Positions 18,905-28,373 of a DNA stretch of 64,000 nucleotides are shown here, in pieces; positions within the stretch are counted from its first letter, which is position 1, and each line of letters starts with the position of its first letter. The stretch spans positions 186,001 through 250,000 of the forward strand of contig NZ_AUUA01000001.1 of assembly GCF_000439085.1 (NCBI RefSeq), read 5' to 3'. The DNA is from Leminorella grimontii ATCC 33999 = DSM 5078. Lineage in GTDB: Bacteria; Pseudomonadota; Gammaproteobacteria; Enterobacterales; Enterobacteriaceae. Position numbers and translations under genes: made by a program. The notes under the pieces are model-generated. The model searched no databases. It had not been told where the DNA came from and saw only the letters and a list, made by a program, of their open reading frames with translations.

Positions 18905-19570
18905 TTATTCGCCCGCTAAGGCGCGTGGGAACAGCACGTTGTTTTCCAGACTGATGTGGTTCATCAGGTCATCGGTCAGCTCGTTGATGCCGTTATAAAG
19001 CGCTTTCCACGTCGTACAGGCTTCCGGCGGCGGCGTCACATTATTGGTGACGTGCCTGATGACTTCCAGCAGCTCGCCCGCCTCGTCGTGTTCGCTTTCC
19101 ATGACCGAGATCGGGCCTGCGGCCTGGCTACCCATGCCCTGTTTAATCATAGGGAACAGAATGCGCTCTTCTTTCATCATGTGGCTGCTAAGCTCATCGT
19201 GCAGCATGGTGAGGTACTTCGTCAGGCCGCGCGGCGCGTTAGGATTGTCGGCATAGACGCGCTCGACTTTGGCCGCCTGCAGCATCAGTTCGGGAAGCTG
19301 TTCGCGATGGCGATCGTGATAGCGCACGATGATGCGGTCGATAATGTCGCCCAGCGGCGCGCTTTGCCAGTCTTTTTCCGGCGCTTCGGTAGACAGTGCG
19401 GCAAGCTCGGCCTCTATGGCGTCAAGGTCGAGCTCTTTTTTGGTCGCGGCGCGAAGCAGCGTTTGCTTGCCGCCGCAGCAAAAGTCGAGATTGTACTTAC
19501 GAAATAGCGCAGAAGCGCGAGGAATGCTCAGGGCCAGTTCACCCAGCGGACGATCGCGAAAAGCCATCAT
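18905..19570 (-). CDS. ytfE: Iron-sulfur cluster repair di-iron protein YtfE (RIC)
   Basis: Hemerythrin-like di-iron protein that repairs Fe-S clusters damaged by nitric oxide or oxidants. 221 residues (220 if the second Met is the start). N-terminal ScdA-type domain with CCGGK, followed by the di-iron domain with metal ligands in [34 protein letters not shown] and [17 protein letters not shown]. An NsrR palindrome sits just upstream. It is inserted in the gal cluster between galT and galK, an unusual place. Confidence 0.97.
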   Translation of the reverse strand: MMAFRDRPLGELALSIPRASALFRKYNLDFCCGGKQTLLRAATKKELDLDAIEAELAALSTEAPEKDWQSAPLGDIIDRIIVRYHDRHREQLPELMLQAAKVERVYADNPNAPRGLTKYLTMLHDELSSHMMKEERILFPMIKQGMGSQAAGPISVMESEHDEAGELLEVIRHVTNNVTPPPEACTTWKALYNGINELTDDLMNHISLENNVLFPRALAGE

Positions 19571-19593
19571 AGTTGCCTCTCTCTATAGAATAT

Positions 19594-19616
19594 AAATTGC
19601 ATTTTAAATGCATCTT
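19594..19616. promoter_or_regulatory. NsrR operator upstream of ytfE
   Basis: 23-bp near-palindrome with the core TTGCATTTTAAATGCATCTT, matching the enterobacterial NsrR consensus of two AAGATGCAT-like half sites separated by TTTAA. It ends 24 bases before the ytfE ATG. NO-responsive repression is expected. Confidence 0.88.
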
Positions 19617-19705
19617 TAATAAAAGCCATAACCCATTCGGGTGAGGAAAGCATTTACAGGGAGAAGAGAAGCGCCTCCCACCAAGCGGGAGAGGCCGGAA
19701 AACCG

Positions 19706-20761
19706 TTATGACTCGGCGTAGTGAACGTCGCTCACGGCCCTAAGCCGCTCAGCCGCCTGCTCGGGCGTCAGGTCGCGCTGCGTTTCGGCCAGCATTTCAT
19801 AACCGACCATGAATTTGCGCACGCTGGCGGAGCGCAACAGAGGCGGATAGAAATGAGCGTGCAGCTGCCAGTGGGCGTTGTCTTGACCGTTAAAGGGCGC
19901 ACCGTGCCATCCCATCGAGTAGGGGAACGAGCAGGTGAACAGATTGTCGTAGCGGCTGGTGAGCTTTTTCAACGCTACGGCCAGATCGCTGCTTTGCTCT
20001 GCGCTAAGCTCCGTCATCTGGCGAACGTGGCGCTTAGGCAGTAGAAGCGTCTCAAACGGCCAGGCCGCCCAATAGGGAACCACGGCCAGCCAGTGGGCGG
20101 TTTCCACCACCGTACGGCTGCCGTCGGCCAGCTCGCGATTGACGTAGTCAAGCAGCATCGGCGAACCGTGCCGATTAAACCAGTCACGCTGCAGGCGGTC
20201 TTCCTGCTCGGCTTCGTTCGGTAAAAAATCGTTGGCCCACACCTGCCCGTGGGGATGCGGATTTGAGCAGCCCATCGCCGCGCCTTTGTTTTCAAATATC
20301 TGAACCCAGGGGTAATCGGCGCCGAGTTCGGTGAGCTGACGCCGCCAGGTGGCGACAATCTCTTCCAACGCGGGCAGAGAAAGTTCCGGCAGCGTCTTTC
20401 CGTGGTCGGGAGAAAAGCAGATAACCCGGCTGGTGCCGCGAACGCTTTGGTAGCGCAGCAAGGGGTCGCCTGACGATTCCGCCGTAGGCGTATTCGGCAT
20501 CAGCGCCGCGAAGTCGTTGGTGAAAACGTAGGTTCCCCGATAGTCGGGATTGACGTCGCCGGTAACCCGTACGTTACCGGCGCAAAGATAGCATGAAGGA
20601 TCGTGCGACGGCCGCTGGTGGGTATCGGGCGGCTCCTGCTGCCCTTGCCACGGGCGCTTCGCCCGATGGGGAGAGACCAGCACCCACTTATCGGCCAGCG
20701 GATTGTAGCGGCGATGCGGGTGATCTAACGGCGTGAACTTACCTTCTGCGTCATCATTCAT
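19706..20761 (-). CDS. galT: Galactose-1-phosphate uridylyltransferase
   Basis: Leloir-pathway enzyme exchanging UMP between UDP-glucose and galactose 1-phosphate. 351 residues with the active-site [10 protein letters not shown] (catalytic His), zinc-site Cys in CYLCAGN, and the HxH in [12 protein letters not shown]. The start overlaps the galE end by 8 bases, so translation is coupled. Confidence 0.97.
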   Translation of the reverse strand: MNDDAEGKFTPLDHPHRRYNPLADKWVLVSPHRAKRPWQGQQEPPDTHQRPSHDPSCYLCAGNVRVTGDVNPDYRGTYVFTNDFAALMPNTPTAESSGDPLLRYQSVRGTSRVICFSPDHGKTLPELSLPALEEIVATWRRQLTELGADYPWVQIFENKGAAMGCSNPHPHGQVWANDFLPNEAEQEDRLQRDWFNRHGSPMLLDYVNRELADGSRTVVETAHWLAVVPYWAAWPFETLLLPKRHVRQMTELSAEQSSDLAVALKKLTSRYDNLFTCSFPYSMGWHGAPFNGQDNAHWQLHAHFYPPLLRSASVRKFMVGYEMLAETQRDLTPEQAAERLRAVSDVHYAES

Positions 20762-21773
20762 CGGGATAGCCCTGAGGGTTATTGGACTGCCAGCGCCAGG
20801 TATCGACGCACATGTCGTCCAGGCTGCGCTTTACCCGCCAGCCCAGTTCATTGGCGGTTTTGGTCGCATCGGCGTAGAAGCAGGCGATATCGCCCGCTCG
20901 GCGGGGTGCGAAGCGATAGGGGATCGACTTACCGTAGGCGCGGCTGAAGGCGTTGACCACGTCAAGGACGCTGTAGCCAGTTCCCGCACCGAGGTTGTAA
21001 ATATGGGTACCCGGACGATGGGTTAGCGCGTTGAGCGCGACGACGTGGCCATCGGCCACGTCAACGACGTGAATATAGTCGCGCACGCAGGTGCCGTCCG
21101 GCGTCGGGTAGTCGTTGCCGAAGATGGACAGGTATTCCCGACGGCCTACCGCGACCTGGGCGATAAACGGCATCAGGTTATTGGGGATGCCCTGAGGATC
21201 TTCACCTATCAGGCCTGAAGGGTGTGCGCCGACTGGGTTAAAGTAGCGCAGCAGCGAGATGCTCCAGTCCGGCTCGGCCTTTTGCAAGTCCTTAAGGCAC
21301 TGCTCGACCATCAGCTTGCTTTGGCCGTAGGGGCTGGTGGGATAGCCTGTAGGCATGCTTTCTACATAAGGGACGCTCGGCTGCTCTCCGTAAACGGTTG
21401 CCGACGAGCTGAAGATGAAGTTTTTTACACCGGCTTTACGCATGGCCTTCACCAGCGTTAAAGAGCCGTGAATATTGTTCTCGTAATATTCCAACGGTTT
21501 TTGTACCGACTCGCCGACGGCCTTAAGGGCGGCAAAGTGAATAACGGCGTCGATAGCGTGATGGGCGAAAATATTTTCCAGCAGCGCCTCATCGCGAATA
21601 TCACCCTGATAAAAAACGGGCTCTTGCCCTGTGAGCTGGGCGATGCGAGACAGAACGCTTCTCTTGCTGTTGCACAGGTTATCAATAACGATGGGCGAAT
21701 GACCCGCCTCAATCAGCTGCACGCAGGTGTGGCTGCCGATGTAGCCCAAACCGCCGGTAATCAGTACATTCAT
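20754..21773 (-). CDS. galE: UDP-glucose 4-epimerase
   Basis: SDR-type epimerase interconverting UDP-glucose and UDP-galactose. 339 residues from the ATG giving [17 protein letters not shown], the usual start; an in-frame ATG 39 bases upstream is unlikely. NAD-binding GGLGYIG, active-site S-S-A-T-V-Y and YGQSK are present. First gene of galET. Confidence 0.97.
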   Translation of the reverse strand: MNVLITGGLGYIGSHTCVQLIEAGHSPIVIDNLCNSKRSVLSRIAQLTGQEPVFYQGDIRDEALLENIFAHHAIDAVIHFAALKAVGESVQKPLEYYENNIHGSLTLVKAMRKAGVKNFIFSSSATVYGEQPSVPYVESMPTGYPTSPYGQSKLMVEQCLKDLQKAEPDWSISLLRYFNPVGAHPSGLIGEDPQGIPNNLMPFIAQVAVGRREYLSIFGNDYPTPDGTCVRDYIHVVDVADGHVVALNALTHRPGTHIYNLGAGTGYSVLDVVNAFSRAYGKSIPYRFAPRRAGDIACFYADATKTANELGWRVKRSLDDMCVDTWRWQSNNPQGYPDE

Positions 21774-21847
21774 GTTTCTATTCCAAAAGTAAAATCGGCT
21801 TAATAATAGCACAGCCGCTTAGCGGGAAGGTGACGGAGGTTAAAAAG

Positions 21848-21863
21848 TTGAAACGTTAAGGCG
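21848..21863. promoter_or_regulatory. Candidate GalR/GalS operator upstream of galE (weak)
   Basis: GTTGAAACGTTAAGGC matches about 8 of the 12 fixed positions of the GalR consensus GTGNAANCGNTTNCAC and has its central CG. It is about 75 bases before the galE ATG. An extended -10, TGCTATTAT on the minus strand, lies between. Only the position and partial match support it. Confidence 0.28.
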
Positions 21864-21896
21864 AAGGGCGATAGGCAGTGGAATCAACGAGATATA

Positions 21897-21920
21897 AAAA
21901 CGCCCGCGGGTAGGCGGGCG
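21897..21920 (-). terminator. Terminator of the 160-residue membrane protein gene
   Basis: CGCCCGC / GCGGGCG stem with a 6-base loop, followed on the minus strand by TTTTTAT. Confidence 0.85.
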
Positions 21921-21938
21921 CGTTCAGGGAATAATCAA

Positions 21939-22421
21939 TTAGCGGTGTAGCCAGCCTTTAGTGACGGACTTGCTCTTGGTTTTAATGCTGTTTGGCGGCG
22001 TGACAAACAGGTAGTCGATGGAGCTATTCAGGCCGATGGCCTTGTATCCGGCCAGCTCGAACTCGTACGGCTCTTCGCTGGTGCTGCCGTAAACGACCGT
22101 TTCGAACACCAGCTGGCGGCTGCCGTTATTGATAAGCCAGGACTTATCCATTTTCTTTTCCGGCTCCATGCGAACGGTGGTTCCGTTTACCAGAGTGAAG
22201 TCGTTGGACATAATCAGGCCGTATTCGTCGACGCTGTTATCGTCGGTAACAACGTAAACGTGATTAACGAAGAAAAAGTAAACGCCGGCCAGCGCCACCA
22301 GCGCTAAGGCAGGGGCGCCTTTTTTCAGCTTGTCGTTTTTACGGAAAACGATAAACAGGGCAATAGCTGCGATAGCGGCAACAACGCCGAAAATGATATA
22401 GATGGTATTAATAGGAAACAT
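21939..22421 (-). CDS. Membrane protein of unknown function
   Basis: 160 residues with two N-terminal membrane helices (about 5-25 and 37-52) separated by a short Lys-rich loop, and then a soluble C-terminal domain (about 55-160) that is beta-rich and ends basic. No family recognised. It stands alone behind galE with its own terminator; the ribosome binding site is weak. Confidence 0.75.
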   Translation of the reverse strand: MFPINTIYIIFGVVAAIAAIALFIVFRKNDKLKKGAPALALVALAGVYFFFVNHVYVVTDDNSVDEYGLIMSNDFTLVNGTTVRMEPEKKMDKSWLINNGSRQLVFETVVYGSTSEEPYEFELAGYKAIGLNSSIDYLFVTPPNSIKTKSKSVTKGWLHR

Positions 22422-22590
22422 AGAAAGCGTTTAATCCCTTAAAAAAGCCAATAACAAAAATTTTATTAAAACGAAACCGTCGGTAGTCACCCAGACTGCA
22501 TACTTGAACTGTATAAAAGGCTCGGTCTTCCTTAACCGTTTCGGCGCCGAGTGTAGCAGTTTATACGGGGGAGCCAAAATCAGAGAGGAT

Positions 22591-22621
22591 AAAAACGGAG
22601 CTAATTTTTTAGTTAGCTCCG
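22591..22621 (-). terminator. Terminator of the isochorismatase-like gene
   Basis: Perfect 9-bp stem CGGAGCTAA / TTAGCTCCG with an 8-base loop and TTTTTA on the minus strand, 10 bases after the stop. Confidence 0.88.
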
Positions 22622-22630
22622 ATATTAAAA

Positions 22631-23203
22631 CTATGACTTGAAAAATACGTCACTGGTAGTGATTTCTGCCATCGGGCGCAGCATATCCATACTTTGTTGA
22701 TGAAGGTCTGCCGTCGCGGCGGCGCAAAGATCTTCCAGCACCGTGACGCGAAAGCCGAGGTCGTGCGCCTGACGGGCGGTGTTCTGGATAGCCATCGCCG
22801 AACTGACGCCCGCCAGCAGAACGTGGTCATAGCCTCTGTCCGTCAGCCAGGATAGCAGCGCATTGCCGGCAAAGGCGGATACGGCCTTTTTTACCACCAC
22901 TTCATCCTGCGGCTGCACGTCGAGGCCTTCTACCCAGTCGCATCCGGGGTCGCTCAGGCGCAGGGCGCCGTTTTGCTTGGCCGCGTTGAACATTGGCGAA
23001 TAGGGCGGAATATCGCTGTAGTCGTCGGCGAATCCGACCTTCACCCAAACGATAGGGATGGATTTGGCGCGGGCTGCGGCGACGGCAAGGTTGGTTTTCG
23101 CCACCACGTTCCGATCCTTCGTTTGCCCGGCGCTGCCGTTTGAACGGCCGCGTTCGCCGATGATTTCTTCAATGAGGTCGATAACGATGAGTGCACTAGA
23201 CAT
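22631..23203 (-). CDS. Isochorismatase-family hydrolase lacking the nucleophilic Cys
   Basis: 190 residues with the isochorismatase/cysteine-hydrolase fold: Asp9 in ALIVIDLIEE and Lys105 in VVVKKAVSAFAG are two of the three catalytic residues. At the place of the nucleophile (GVxTxxCV) the protein reads GVSSAMAI, so Ala138 replaces Cys. Amidase activity of the nicotinamidase type is therefore not expected. True isochorismatases, which hydrolyse a vinyl ether, do not need this Cys. No siderophore genes are near. AAGAGAG precedes the ATG; the next gene upstream is 32 bases away on the same strand. Confidence 0.85.
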   Translation of the reverse strand: MSSALIVIDLIEEIIGERGRSNGSAGQTKDRNVVAKTNLAVAAARAKSIPIVWVKVGFADDYSDIPPYSPMFNAAKQNGALRLSDPGCDWVEGLDVQPQDEVVVKKAVSAFAGNALLSWLTDRGYDHVLLAGVSSAMAIQNTARQAHDLGFRVTVLEDLCAAATADLHQQSMDMLRPMAEITTSDVFFKS

Positions 23204-23235
23204 GGCGTAATCTCTCTTGATGTAAAAATGCGTTT

Positions 23236-23781
23236 CTATAATTCGCTGAATACTTTCAATCGTTGATTCATATAATGGGCTATCTGCGCTTGGTTTTGCA
23301 GGCGCTCCACAACGCTCCAGCCCCAGTCCGCCAGGATAAGATCCCCCAGCGAAGCGAGCGCGTTGAGCGCCTCAATGCCTTTTTCCAACTCTTCTTGCGT
23401 ATACGGAACCAGCATCAGCCACAGGTGGTGAATCACGTCGCCGTCGACGTCATAGAAAACGGAGATGTTTTCATTGTAGACGAAGGCGCCCGCGTTTTTA
23501 CACTCTTCACGGTATGAGCTGTATCCGGTGAGAACGCGGTCATATTTTTTCAGAACGGGGCCAAGCGCCTGTTCAAGGCGCGTGACGGGAATTTTTCGCT
23601 CAGCCAGGCTGATGGGATTGTCTTCGCGAATAAATATATCCGTAAAGCCGTCACCGTCCCGGTGAGCTTCGCTAAACCCATCAATCTCGTCCATTTTATT
23701 TTTGCAGTATGTCAGGTTTTCGCATGGCAAAATCTCTATTTGGCAATAGTCGTCCTCGTGAAAAAAGGCCGCTTTTTCCAT
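23236..23781 (-). CDS. Soluble protein of unknown function
   Basis: 181 residues from the ATG chosen for its AAGGAG at 7 bases; the frame is open further up. Acidic, with a Cys pair in the N-terminal part (DDYCQIEILPCENLTYC) and a YDVDGDVIHHLWLMLVPY strand. No family recognised. It lies 28 bases behind modF on the same strand and 32 bases ahead of the isochorismatase-like gene. Confidence 0.75.
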   Translation of the reverse strand: MEKAAFFHEDDYCQIEILPCENLTYCKNKMDEIDGFSEAHRDGDGFTDIFIREDNPISLAERKIPVTRLEQALGPVLKKYDRVLTGYSSYREECKNAGAFVYNENISVFYDVDGDVIHHLWLMLVPYTQEELEKGIEALNALASLGDLILADWGWSVVERLQNQAQIAHYMNQRLKVFSEL

Positions 23782-23809
23782 AAAACCGCTCCTTATTTTA
23801 TTTTCGTTG

Positions 23810-25288
23810 TCAGGCCGCAGGGCATCGCAGCTGCTCGATTCCGTAGGCATAGCTGTTGCCCGTCGGGATAAAGCTCAATCGATGAGTGATGCAGGCGGGG
23901 GCGTCTTGTGCATGATGGGAGACGAACAGCAGCTGGCTTTTACCTTCCTGCATTAAAACGTCAATCCAGCGTCGCACCAGCTGGCGGTTCAGCGGATCGA
24001 GCCCTTGAAGCGGCTCGTCCAAAATCAGCAGCCTGGGGTGTTTCACCAGCGCGCGGGCGATGAGCGCCAGCCGCTGTTGCCCCCAGGAAAGCGAGTGAAA
24101 CGGCGAGTCGGCGATGGCGTCAAAGCCAAGCAGCGTTAGCCAGCGCTGTGTGAGCTTTTGTTGAGTATCCGAAGTGGCCTGATAAACGCCGATCGAGTCC
24201 AGATAGCCCGACAGGATAACGTTGCGCACGCTGGCGCTGACCCGGTAATCCTGATGCAGGCTGCTGCTGACGTAGCCGATGTGCTTTTTGATGTCCCAAA
24301 CGGTTTCGCCGCTGCCGCGCCGACGGCCAAACAGCGTCAGCTCATTACTGTATCCCTGCGGGTGATCGCCGGTAATGAGGCTTAACAGCGTCGATTTCCC
24401 CGCGCCGTTGGGGCCGACGATTTGCCAATGCTCCCCTTGATTAACCTGCCAGTTCAGCCCGTTGATAATCGCCCGGTCGTTATAGGTGACGATTCCGTTG
24501 TTGAGTTCAATCAGTGGTTCGTCGGGTGGGAAGGGCGCGGTTTCCTTTAACTCTGGCGGCGGGAGCTCAGTGCCCGCCAGCCGCTCGCTTTGCGCCAGCT
24601 GTTCAACCAGCGCTTCGGCGAGGATTTCACGCCGCAAGCCTGTTCTGACAAGCTGGCAGTCGGCCAAGATGCCGACGTGGCTGATGAAGTCGGGAATTTC
24701 ATCAAAGCGATTAAGCACCAAAACGAGCGTAATGCCGCCGCGGGAAAGTTCGAACAGAAGCGCCGCCAGCTGTTGGCGCGACGTCACGTCCAGCCCGTCA
24801 AACGGCTCATCTAAAATCAGTAGATCAGGAGAGGATATTAGCGCTTGGCACAGCAGCGTTTTGCGGGTTTCTCCGGTGGAAAGATACTTAAAGCGCCTTT
24901 CGAGCAGGTGAGTAATGCCGAACGTTTCGGCGAGTTGCCGACAGGCATTCTCATCTCGATGATTCATTTGGATAATGTCGGCGGTCGTGCGGCCGGTGTC
25001 GTCTTCACCTTCGCTAAGCAGGTCGGTGTTGTTGCGCTGCCACTCTTCGGTAATCAACTTTTGCAGCTGTTCGAATGAAAGACGAACGATGTGCGTGAAG
25101 TCGGTTTCTCTTACGCCGCCGAGCAACGTAAGTTCATCAGAAAGCGCGCGCGCCAGAGCGGATTTTCCGCTGCCGTTGCTGCCAACGAATGCCCAGCTTT
25201 CGCCTTCCTTAAGGCAGATCGTTGGTAAAAGCAGAGTTTTGGTATCGCTTAGCCGAAAGTTTCCCTCTGAAATGGTGAGCTGTTTCAT
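23810..25288 (-). CDS. modF: Tandem ATP-binding protein ModF
   Basis: 492 residues with two ABC ATPase domains in one chain. The first has Walker A GSNGSGKS (about 36-43), signature LSTGETRK and Walker B LLILDEPFDGLD. The second has GPNGAGKS (about 295), the signature-like LSWGQQR and LLILDEPLQGLD. Length and neighbourhood match E. coli ModF, whose role in molybdate metabolism is not settled. It has no membrane domain. It lies 246 bases downstream of modE with a large palindrome in between. Confidence 0.93.
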   Translation of the reverse strand: MKQLTISEGNFRLSDTKTLLLPTICLKEGESWAFVGSNGSGKSALARALSDELTLLGGVRETDFTHIVRLSFEQLQKLITEEWQRNNTDLLSEGEDDTGRTTADIIQMNHRDENACRQLAETFGITHLLERRFKYLSTGETRKTLLCQALISSPDLLILDEPFDGLDVTSRQQLAALLFELSRGGITLVLVLNRFDEIPDFISHVGILADCQLVRTGLRREILAEALVEQLAQSERLAGTELPPPELKETAPFPPDEPLIELNNGIVTYNDRAIINGLNWQVNQGEHWQIVGPNGAGKSTLLSLITGDHPQGYSNELTLFGRRRGSGETVWDIKKHIGYVSSSLHQDYRVSASVRNVILSGYLDSIGVYQATSDTQQKLTQRWLTLLGFDAIADSPFHSLSWGQQRLALIARALVKHPRLLILDEPLQGLDPLNRQLVRRWIDVLMQEGKSQLLFVSHHAQDAPACITHRLSFIPTGNSYAYGIEQLRCPAA

Positions 25289-25310
25289 TATGTAGCCTTT
25301 CCTGACAATG

Positions 25311-25364
25311 TATATTCGACATCCTTCAAGCGGCCTCGAGGCATCTTGAGGGATGTCGACTATA
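25311..25364. repeat. 54-bp near-perfect palindrome between modE and modF
   Basis: 20-base arms TATATTCGACATCCTTCAAG and CTTGAGGGATGTCGACTATA pair with only two mismatches. The 14-base centre holds its own palindrome GCCTCGAGGC. It resembles the CTTGAAG-type palindromic intergenic elements of Yersinia and Serratia (YPAL-like). It could fold into a long cruciform or RNA hairpin between modE and modF. I saw no second copy in the window. Confidence 0.75.
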
Positions 25365-25534
25365 GTAACGCTGCGGTTATTGTTATTTTTTAGTTATGAC
25401 ATTTTTCATCATGTCAAACATGCGCTAAAAATGCAGCAACATAACGTGCTGCCAGAATGGGATCCATGAACTGAAAAAAACGTCGGCCGCAGAAATATGC
25501 GGCCGACTTAAACGAAGCGGTGACAGAAGTCAGG

Positions 25535-26320
25535 CTAGCACAGCGTAGCGATAATAACGCTTTCCGCCTGGAAAGTGGCCCAGAGCGCCTGACCTTCCGT
25601 AAGCGCCAGCGCCTTTGCCCGTGGGTGGCTGACAGTGGAGCATAGGGTTTCTCCACCTTCCAGCGTTAACAGCACTTCGACGCGCCGCTCGCCTTCGGTA
25701 ATGGATGCCACGCGCCCCGACAGGCAGTTGTCGGCATCTTTGACTTCAGCATTGTGAAGCTCGATGAGGGGCGCTTTTATCAACGCCAGCACCTCTTTGC
25801 CCTGAACGAGGCCGAGCCTTTTAATGCTTTGGTGAGTTAACGAGGCATACAGGCTCGTTTTCCCGTCGGCCAGCAAAACGCGCACGTATCCCGGCGGCGC
25901 GGACGTTTCTGCCGGGAGCACGGTACTGAAAAATTGATTGCGGGCGCTGGTCTGCAGCGAGAAGCGGGCGATGGCGCCCAGCAGGCTGTCTAAGGGAATG
26001 TCGTCATCCTGCAGGGCGTCAAACGCCTTTTGCTGAATTTTTTCCAACAGGCCGTAAAGCTGAAGCAGGCGTTTGCCGTAGGAGGTCAAATGGGCGCCGC
26101 CGCCGCCTTTTCCTCCCGTTGCGCGCTCAACCAGCAGGCTGTCGGTCAACTGGTTCATTTCATTAACGGCATCCCAGGCGCTTTTATAGCTGATGCCGGC
26201 CTGCTTGGCCCCTTGGCTTATCGAACCGGTATTGTCGATCTGCTTTAACAGCGTAATGCGTTTAGGATCGGCGAACAGGTGTCCCTGGAGCTTTAATGTC
26301 AGTAAAATTTCAGCATTCAT
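25535..26320 (-). CDS. modE: Molybdate-responsive transcriptional regulator ModE
   Basis: Molybdate-binding dimeric regulator that represses modABC and activates Moco genes. 261 residues: winged HTH with ITLLKQIDNTGSISQGAKQAGISYKSAWDAV (about 22-52), a linker with GGKGGGGAHLT, and two MOP domains (about 125-190 and 195-258). Targets with matching sites are visible at modA and moaA in this window. Confidence 0.95.
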   Translation of the reverse strand: MNAEILLTLKLQGHLFADPKRITLLKQIDNTGSISQGAKQAGISYKSAWDAVNEMNQLTDSLLVERATGGKGGGGAHLTSYGKRLLQLYGLLEKIQQKAFDALQDDDIPLDSLLGAIARFSLQTSARNQFFSTVLPAETSAPPGYVRVLLADGKTSLYASLTHQSIKRLGLVQGKEVLALIKAPLIELHNAEVKDADNCLSGRVASITEGERRVEVLLTLEGGETLCSTVSHPRAKALALTEGQALWATFQAESVIIATLC

Positions 26321-26566
26321 CAGACAGGACCCGTATAAAATAGAAAGAAGTTATTGATAACCTTGCCATAGGAAGAGGGGAAGGAACAAGACGCCGTCCT
26401 TCACATTTTGATAAATGATACCATTAAGCGGCGTCGTAATGCGGAGAAATGTCACCGCACGGATAGCTGAAACTTGTCGATGGAAACGAAATAAACTGTG
26501 CTATCATTATCTACAAGTACGAATGCGGAAAGCGAAGGGCGCTTCCCAGATTTTGGTGGAAGAACG

Positions 26567-26698
26567 ATGTTTGAATTATTGAAAAGCTTAGTAGTTGTGA
26601 CCTGTCTGGTCCCCGTCGTTATGGCGATCATTCTAGGGCTTATTTACGCTTTCGGCGAGCTGTGCAACTTTATTTCCAGCTTTGGCCATAGCGAATAG
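26567..26698 (+). CDS. acrZ: Multidrug efflux pump accessory protein AcrZ
   Basis: 43-residue single-helix inner-membrane protein that binds AcrB and tunes the AcrAB-TolC pump. [27 protein letters not shown] aligns with E. coli AcrZ (formerly YbhT), found at the same place between modE and modA. GGTGGAAG precedes the ATG. The C-terminal tail is shorter than in E. coli. Confidence 0.92.
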   Translation: MFELLKSLVVVTCLVPVVMAIILGLIYAFGELCNFISSFGHSE

Positions 26699-26735
26699 CG
26701 ATTGCATTTCGTTAGCAGTCCGTACCCTCTCTTTT

Positions 26736-26776
26736 AAAAAACCGGCGCGATTGAATAATATCGCGCCGGTTTTTTT
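26736..26776. terminator. Strong terminator after acrZ
   Basis: 16-bp stem AAAAAACCGGCGCGAT / ATCGCGCCGGTTTTTT with an 8-base loop and further T. It can act on both strands. Confidence 0.93.
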
Positions 26777-26823
26777 ATGTCCGCCGTTTTTATGTTTTTA
26801 TCGTGAGTAACTCGACTGAGGCA

Positions 26824-26852
26824 ATGACAAGCGAACAATAAGTCGCTATATT
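26824..26852 (+). promoter_or_regulatory. modA promoter
   Basis: ATGACA (-35), 17 bases, TATATT (-10), the latter lying inside the ModE site. Repression by molybdate-loaded ModE follows from the overlap. Confidence 0.75.
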
Positions 26853-26867
26853 ATCGATTACATATCG
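26844..26867. promoter_or_regulatory. ModE operator of modABC
   Basis: 24-bp site beginning CGCTATATTATCG and ending TTACATATCG. It matches the E. coli modA operator (CGTTATATTGTCG ... CTACATAACG) at most positions and overlaps the -10 of the modA promoter. Confidence 0.9.
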
Positions 26868-26910
26868 AATCGTTACTGCTTACTTCCTCTCTCATAAAAA
26901 CGAGGCAACA

Positions 26911-27687
26911 ATGAAAAAGACATTTAAGATGACGGCGTTTATCGCCTTGTTGGCCGCTGGCGTACTGAATTCTGCCGCGGCGGCGGAAAAAATCACCGTA
27001 TTCGCGGCGGCGTCTTTAACCAATGCGCTGGATGAGATCGCAGCGAAATACCAGAAAGCGTCGGGCGTGGAAATTAAAGCCTCGTACGCCTCCTCTTCCA
27101 CGCTCGCTCGTCAGATTGAGCAGGGCGCTCCCGCCGATATGTTTATCTCTGCCGATCAGCAGTGGATGGACTACGTGGCGGACAAAAAGCTGATTGAAGA
27201 AAAAAGCCGCGTAACGCTTCTGGGCAACGATCTGGTGTTGGTTGCGCCACTGAACAGCCAGTTGAAGCATGTTAACGTCAACAAAGTTACCGACTGGTCA
27301 TCCCTGCTGAAGGACAGCAGGCTGGCAGTTGGCGATCCGGACCACGTACCGGCCGGTATTTATACCAAGCAGGCGCTGACCTATTTGGGCACCTGGGAGC
27401 AGCTGTCCCCGAAAATGGCCCGCGCCAATAACGTTCGCGCCGCTCTGGCTCTGGTTGAGCGGGAAGAAGCCCCGCTGGGCATCGTTTACGGTTCTGACGC
27501 TGTCGCCAGCCAGAAAGTGAAGGTAGTCGGCATTTTCCCTGAAGAAAGCCACCTGCCGGTTGAATACCCGATGGCGACGGTAAAAGGCCACTCAACGGCT
27601 GCGGTAGAGGCCTTTTCCAAGTATCTGGCGACGCCGGAAGCTTCAGAGGTGTTTACCCGTTACGGCTTTAGCCCGCGTAATAAATAA
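26911..27687 (+). CDS. modA: Molybdate ABC transporter substrate-binding protein
   Basis: Periplasmic molybdate/tungstate receptor, 258 residues. Signal peptide about 1-24 (ending NSAAAA), mature start EKITVFAAASLTNAL with the oxyanion-binding Ser in AASLT, further binding residues in YASSSTLARQIEQGAPADMFISAD, and PAGIYTKQAL. The stop overlaps the modB ATG by one base. Confidence 0.97.
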   Translation: MKKTFKMTAFIALLAAGVLNSAAAAEKITVFAAASLTNALDEIAAKYQKASGVEIKASYASSSTLARQIEQGAPADMFISADQQWMDYVADKKLIEEKSRVTLLGNDLVLVAPLNSQLKHVNVNKVTDWSSLLKDSRLAVGDPDHVPAGIYTKQALTYLGTWEQLSPKMARANNVRAALALVEREEAPLGIVYGSDAVASQKVKVVGIFPEESHLPVEYPMATVKGHSTAAVEAFSKYLATPEASEVFTRYGFSPRNK

Positions 27688-28373
27688 TGCTCTCCGCCTA
27701 TGAACTAGAAGCCCTGCTGCTGAGCCTGAAGGTGGCCGCAGTAGCGGTGGCCTTCAGCCTGCCTATCGGCATTATGGTCGCCTGGGTTTTGGCGCGCTGT
27801 CAGTTTCCCGGCAAGGCGCTCGTTGACAGCATTATTCATCTTCCGCTGGTGCTGCCTCCCGTGGTTATTGGCTATTTGTTGCTTATCGGCATGGGGCGTA
27901 AAGGCGTCATTGGCCAGTGGCTTTATGAATGGTTTGGCTTCAGCTTTACCTTTAGCTGGCGCGGCGCGGCCTTGGCGTCTGCGGTGATCGCCTTTCCCTT
28001 AATGGTTCGGGCGATTAGGCTGGCGCTTGAAGCGGTGGACGGTCGGCTGGAACAGGCGGCCAGAACGCTGGGCGCCGGCTTTTGGCGCGTGCTGTTCACC
28101 GTGACGCTTCCGCTGGCTTTTCCCGGTCTGCTTGCCGGCGTCGTGCTGGCTTTCGCCCGTTCGCTGGGCGAGTTCGGCGCGACGATCACCTTCGTTTCCA
28201 ACATTCCCGGTGAGACGCGCACCATTCCTCTGGCGATGTATACGCTGATTGAAACGCCCGGCGCCGAGGGCGACGCGGCGCGGCTGTGCCTTATCGCTAT
28301 TCTGCTCTCTCTGCTGTCGCTTCTGATGTCGGAGTGGCTGGCGCGCTGGAGCCAGCGGAGGCTTAAAAGCTAA
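27687..28373 (+). CDS. modB: Molybdate ABC transporter permease
   Basis: Inner-membrane permease of ModABC, 228 residues, five to six helices. The EAA loop that contacts ModC reads [21 protein letters not shown], followed by [23 protein letters not shown]. It overlaps modA and modC by one base each (TAATG). Confidence 0.97.
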   Translation: MLSAYELEALLLSLKVAAVAVAFSLPIGIMVAWVLARCQFPGKALVDSIIHLPLVLPPVVIGYLLLIGMGRKGVIGQWLYEWFGFSFTFSWRGAALASAVIAFPLMVRAIRLALEAVDGRLEQAARTLGAGFWRVLFTVTLPLAFPGLLAGVVLAFARSLGEFGATITFVSNIPGETRTIPLAMYTLIETPGAEGDAARLCLIAILLSLLSLLMSEWLARWSQRRLKS

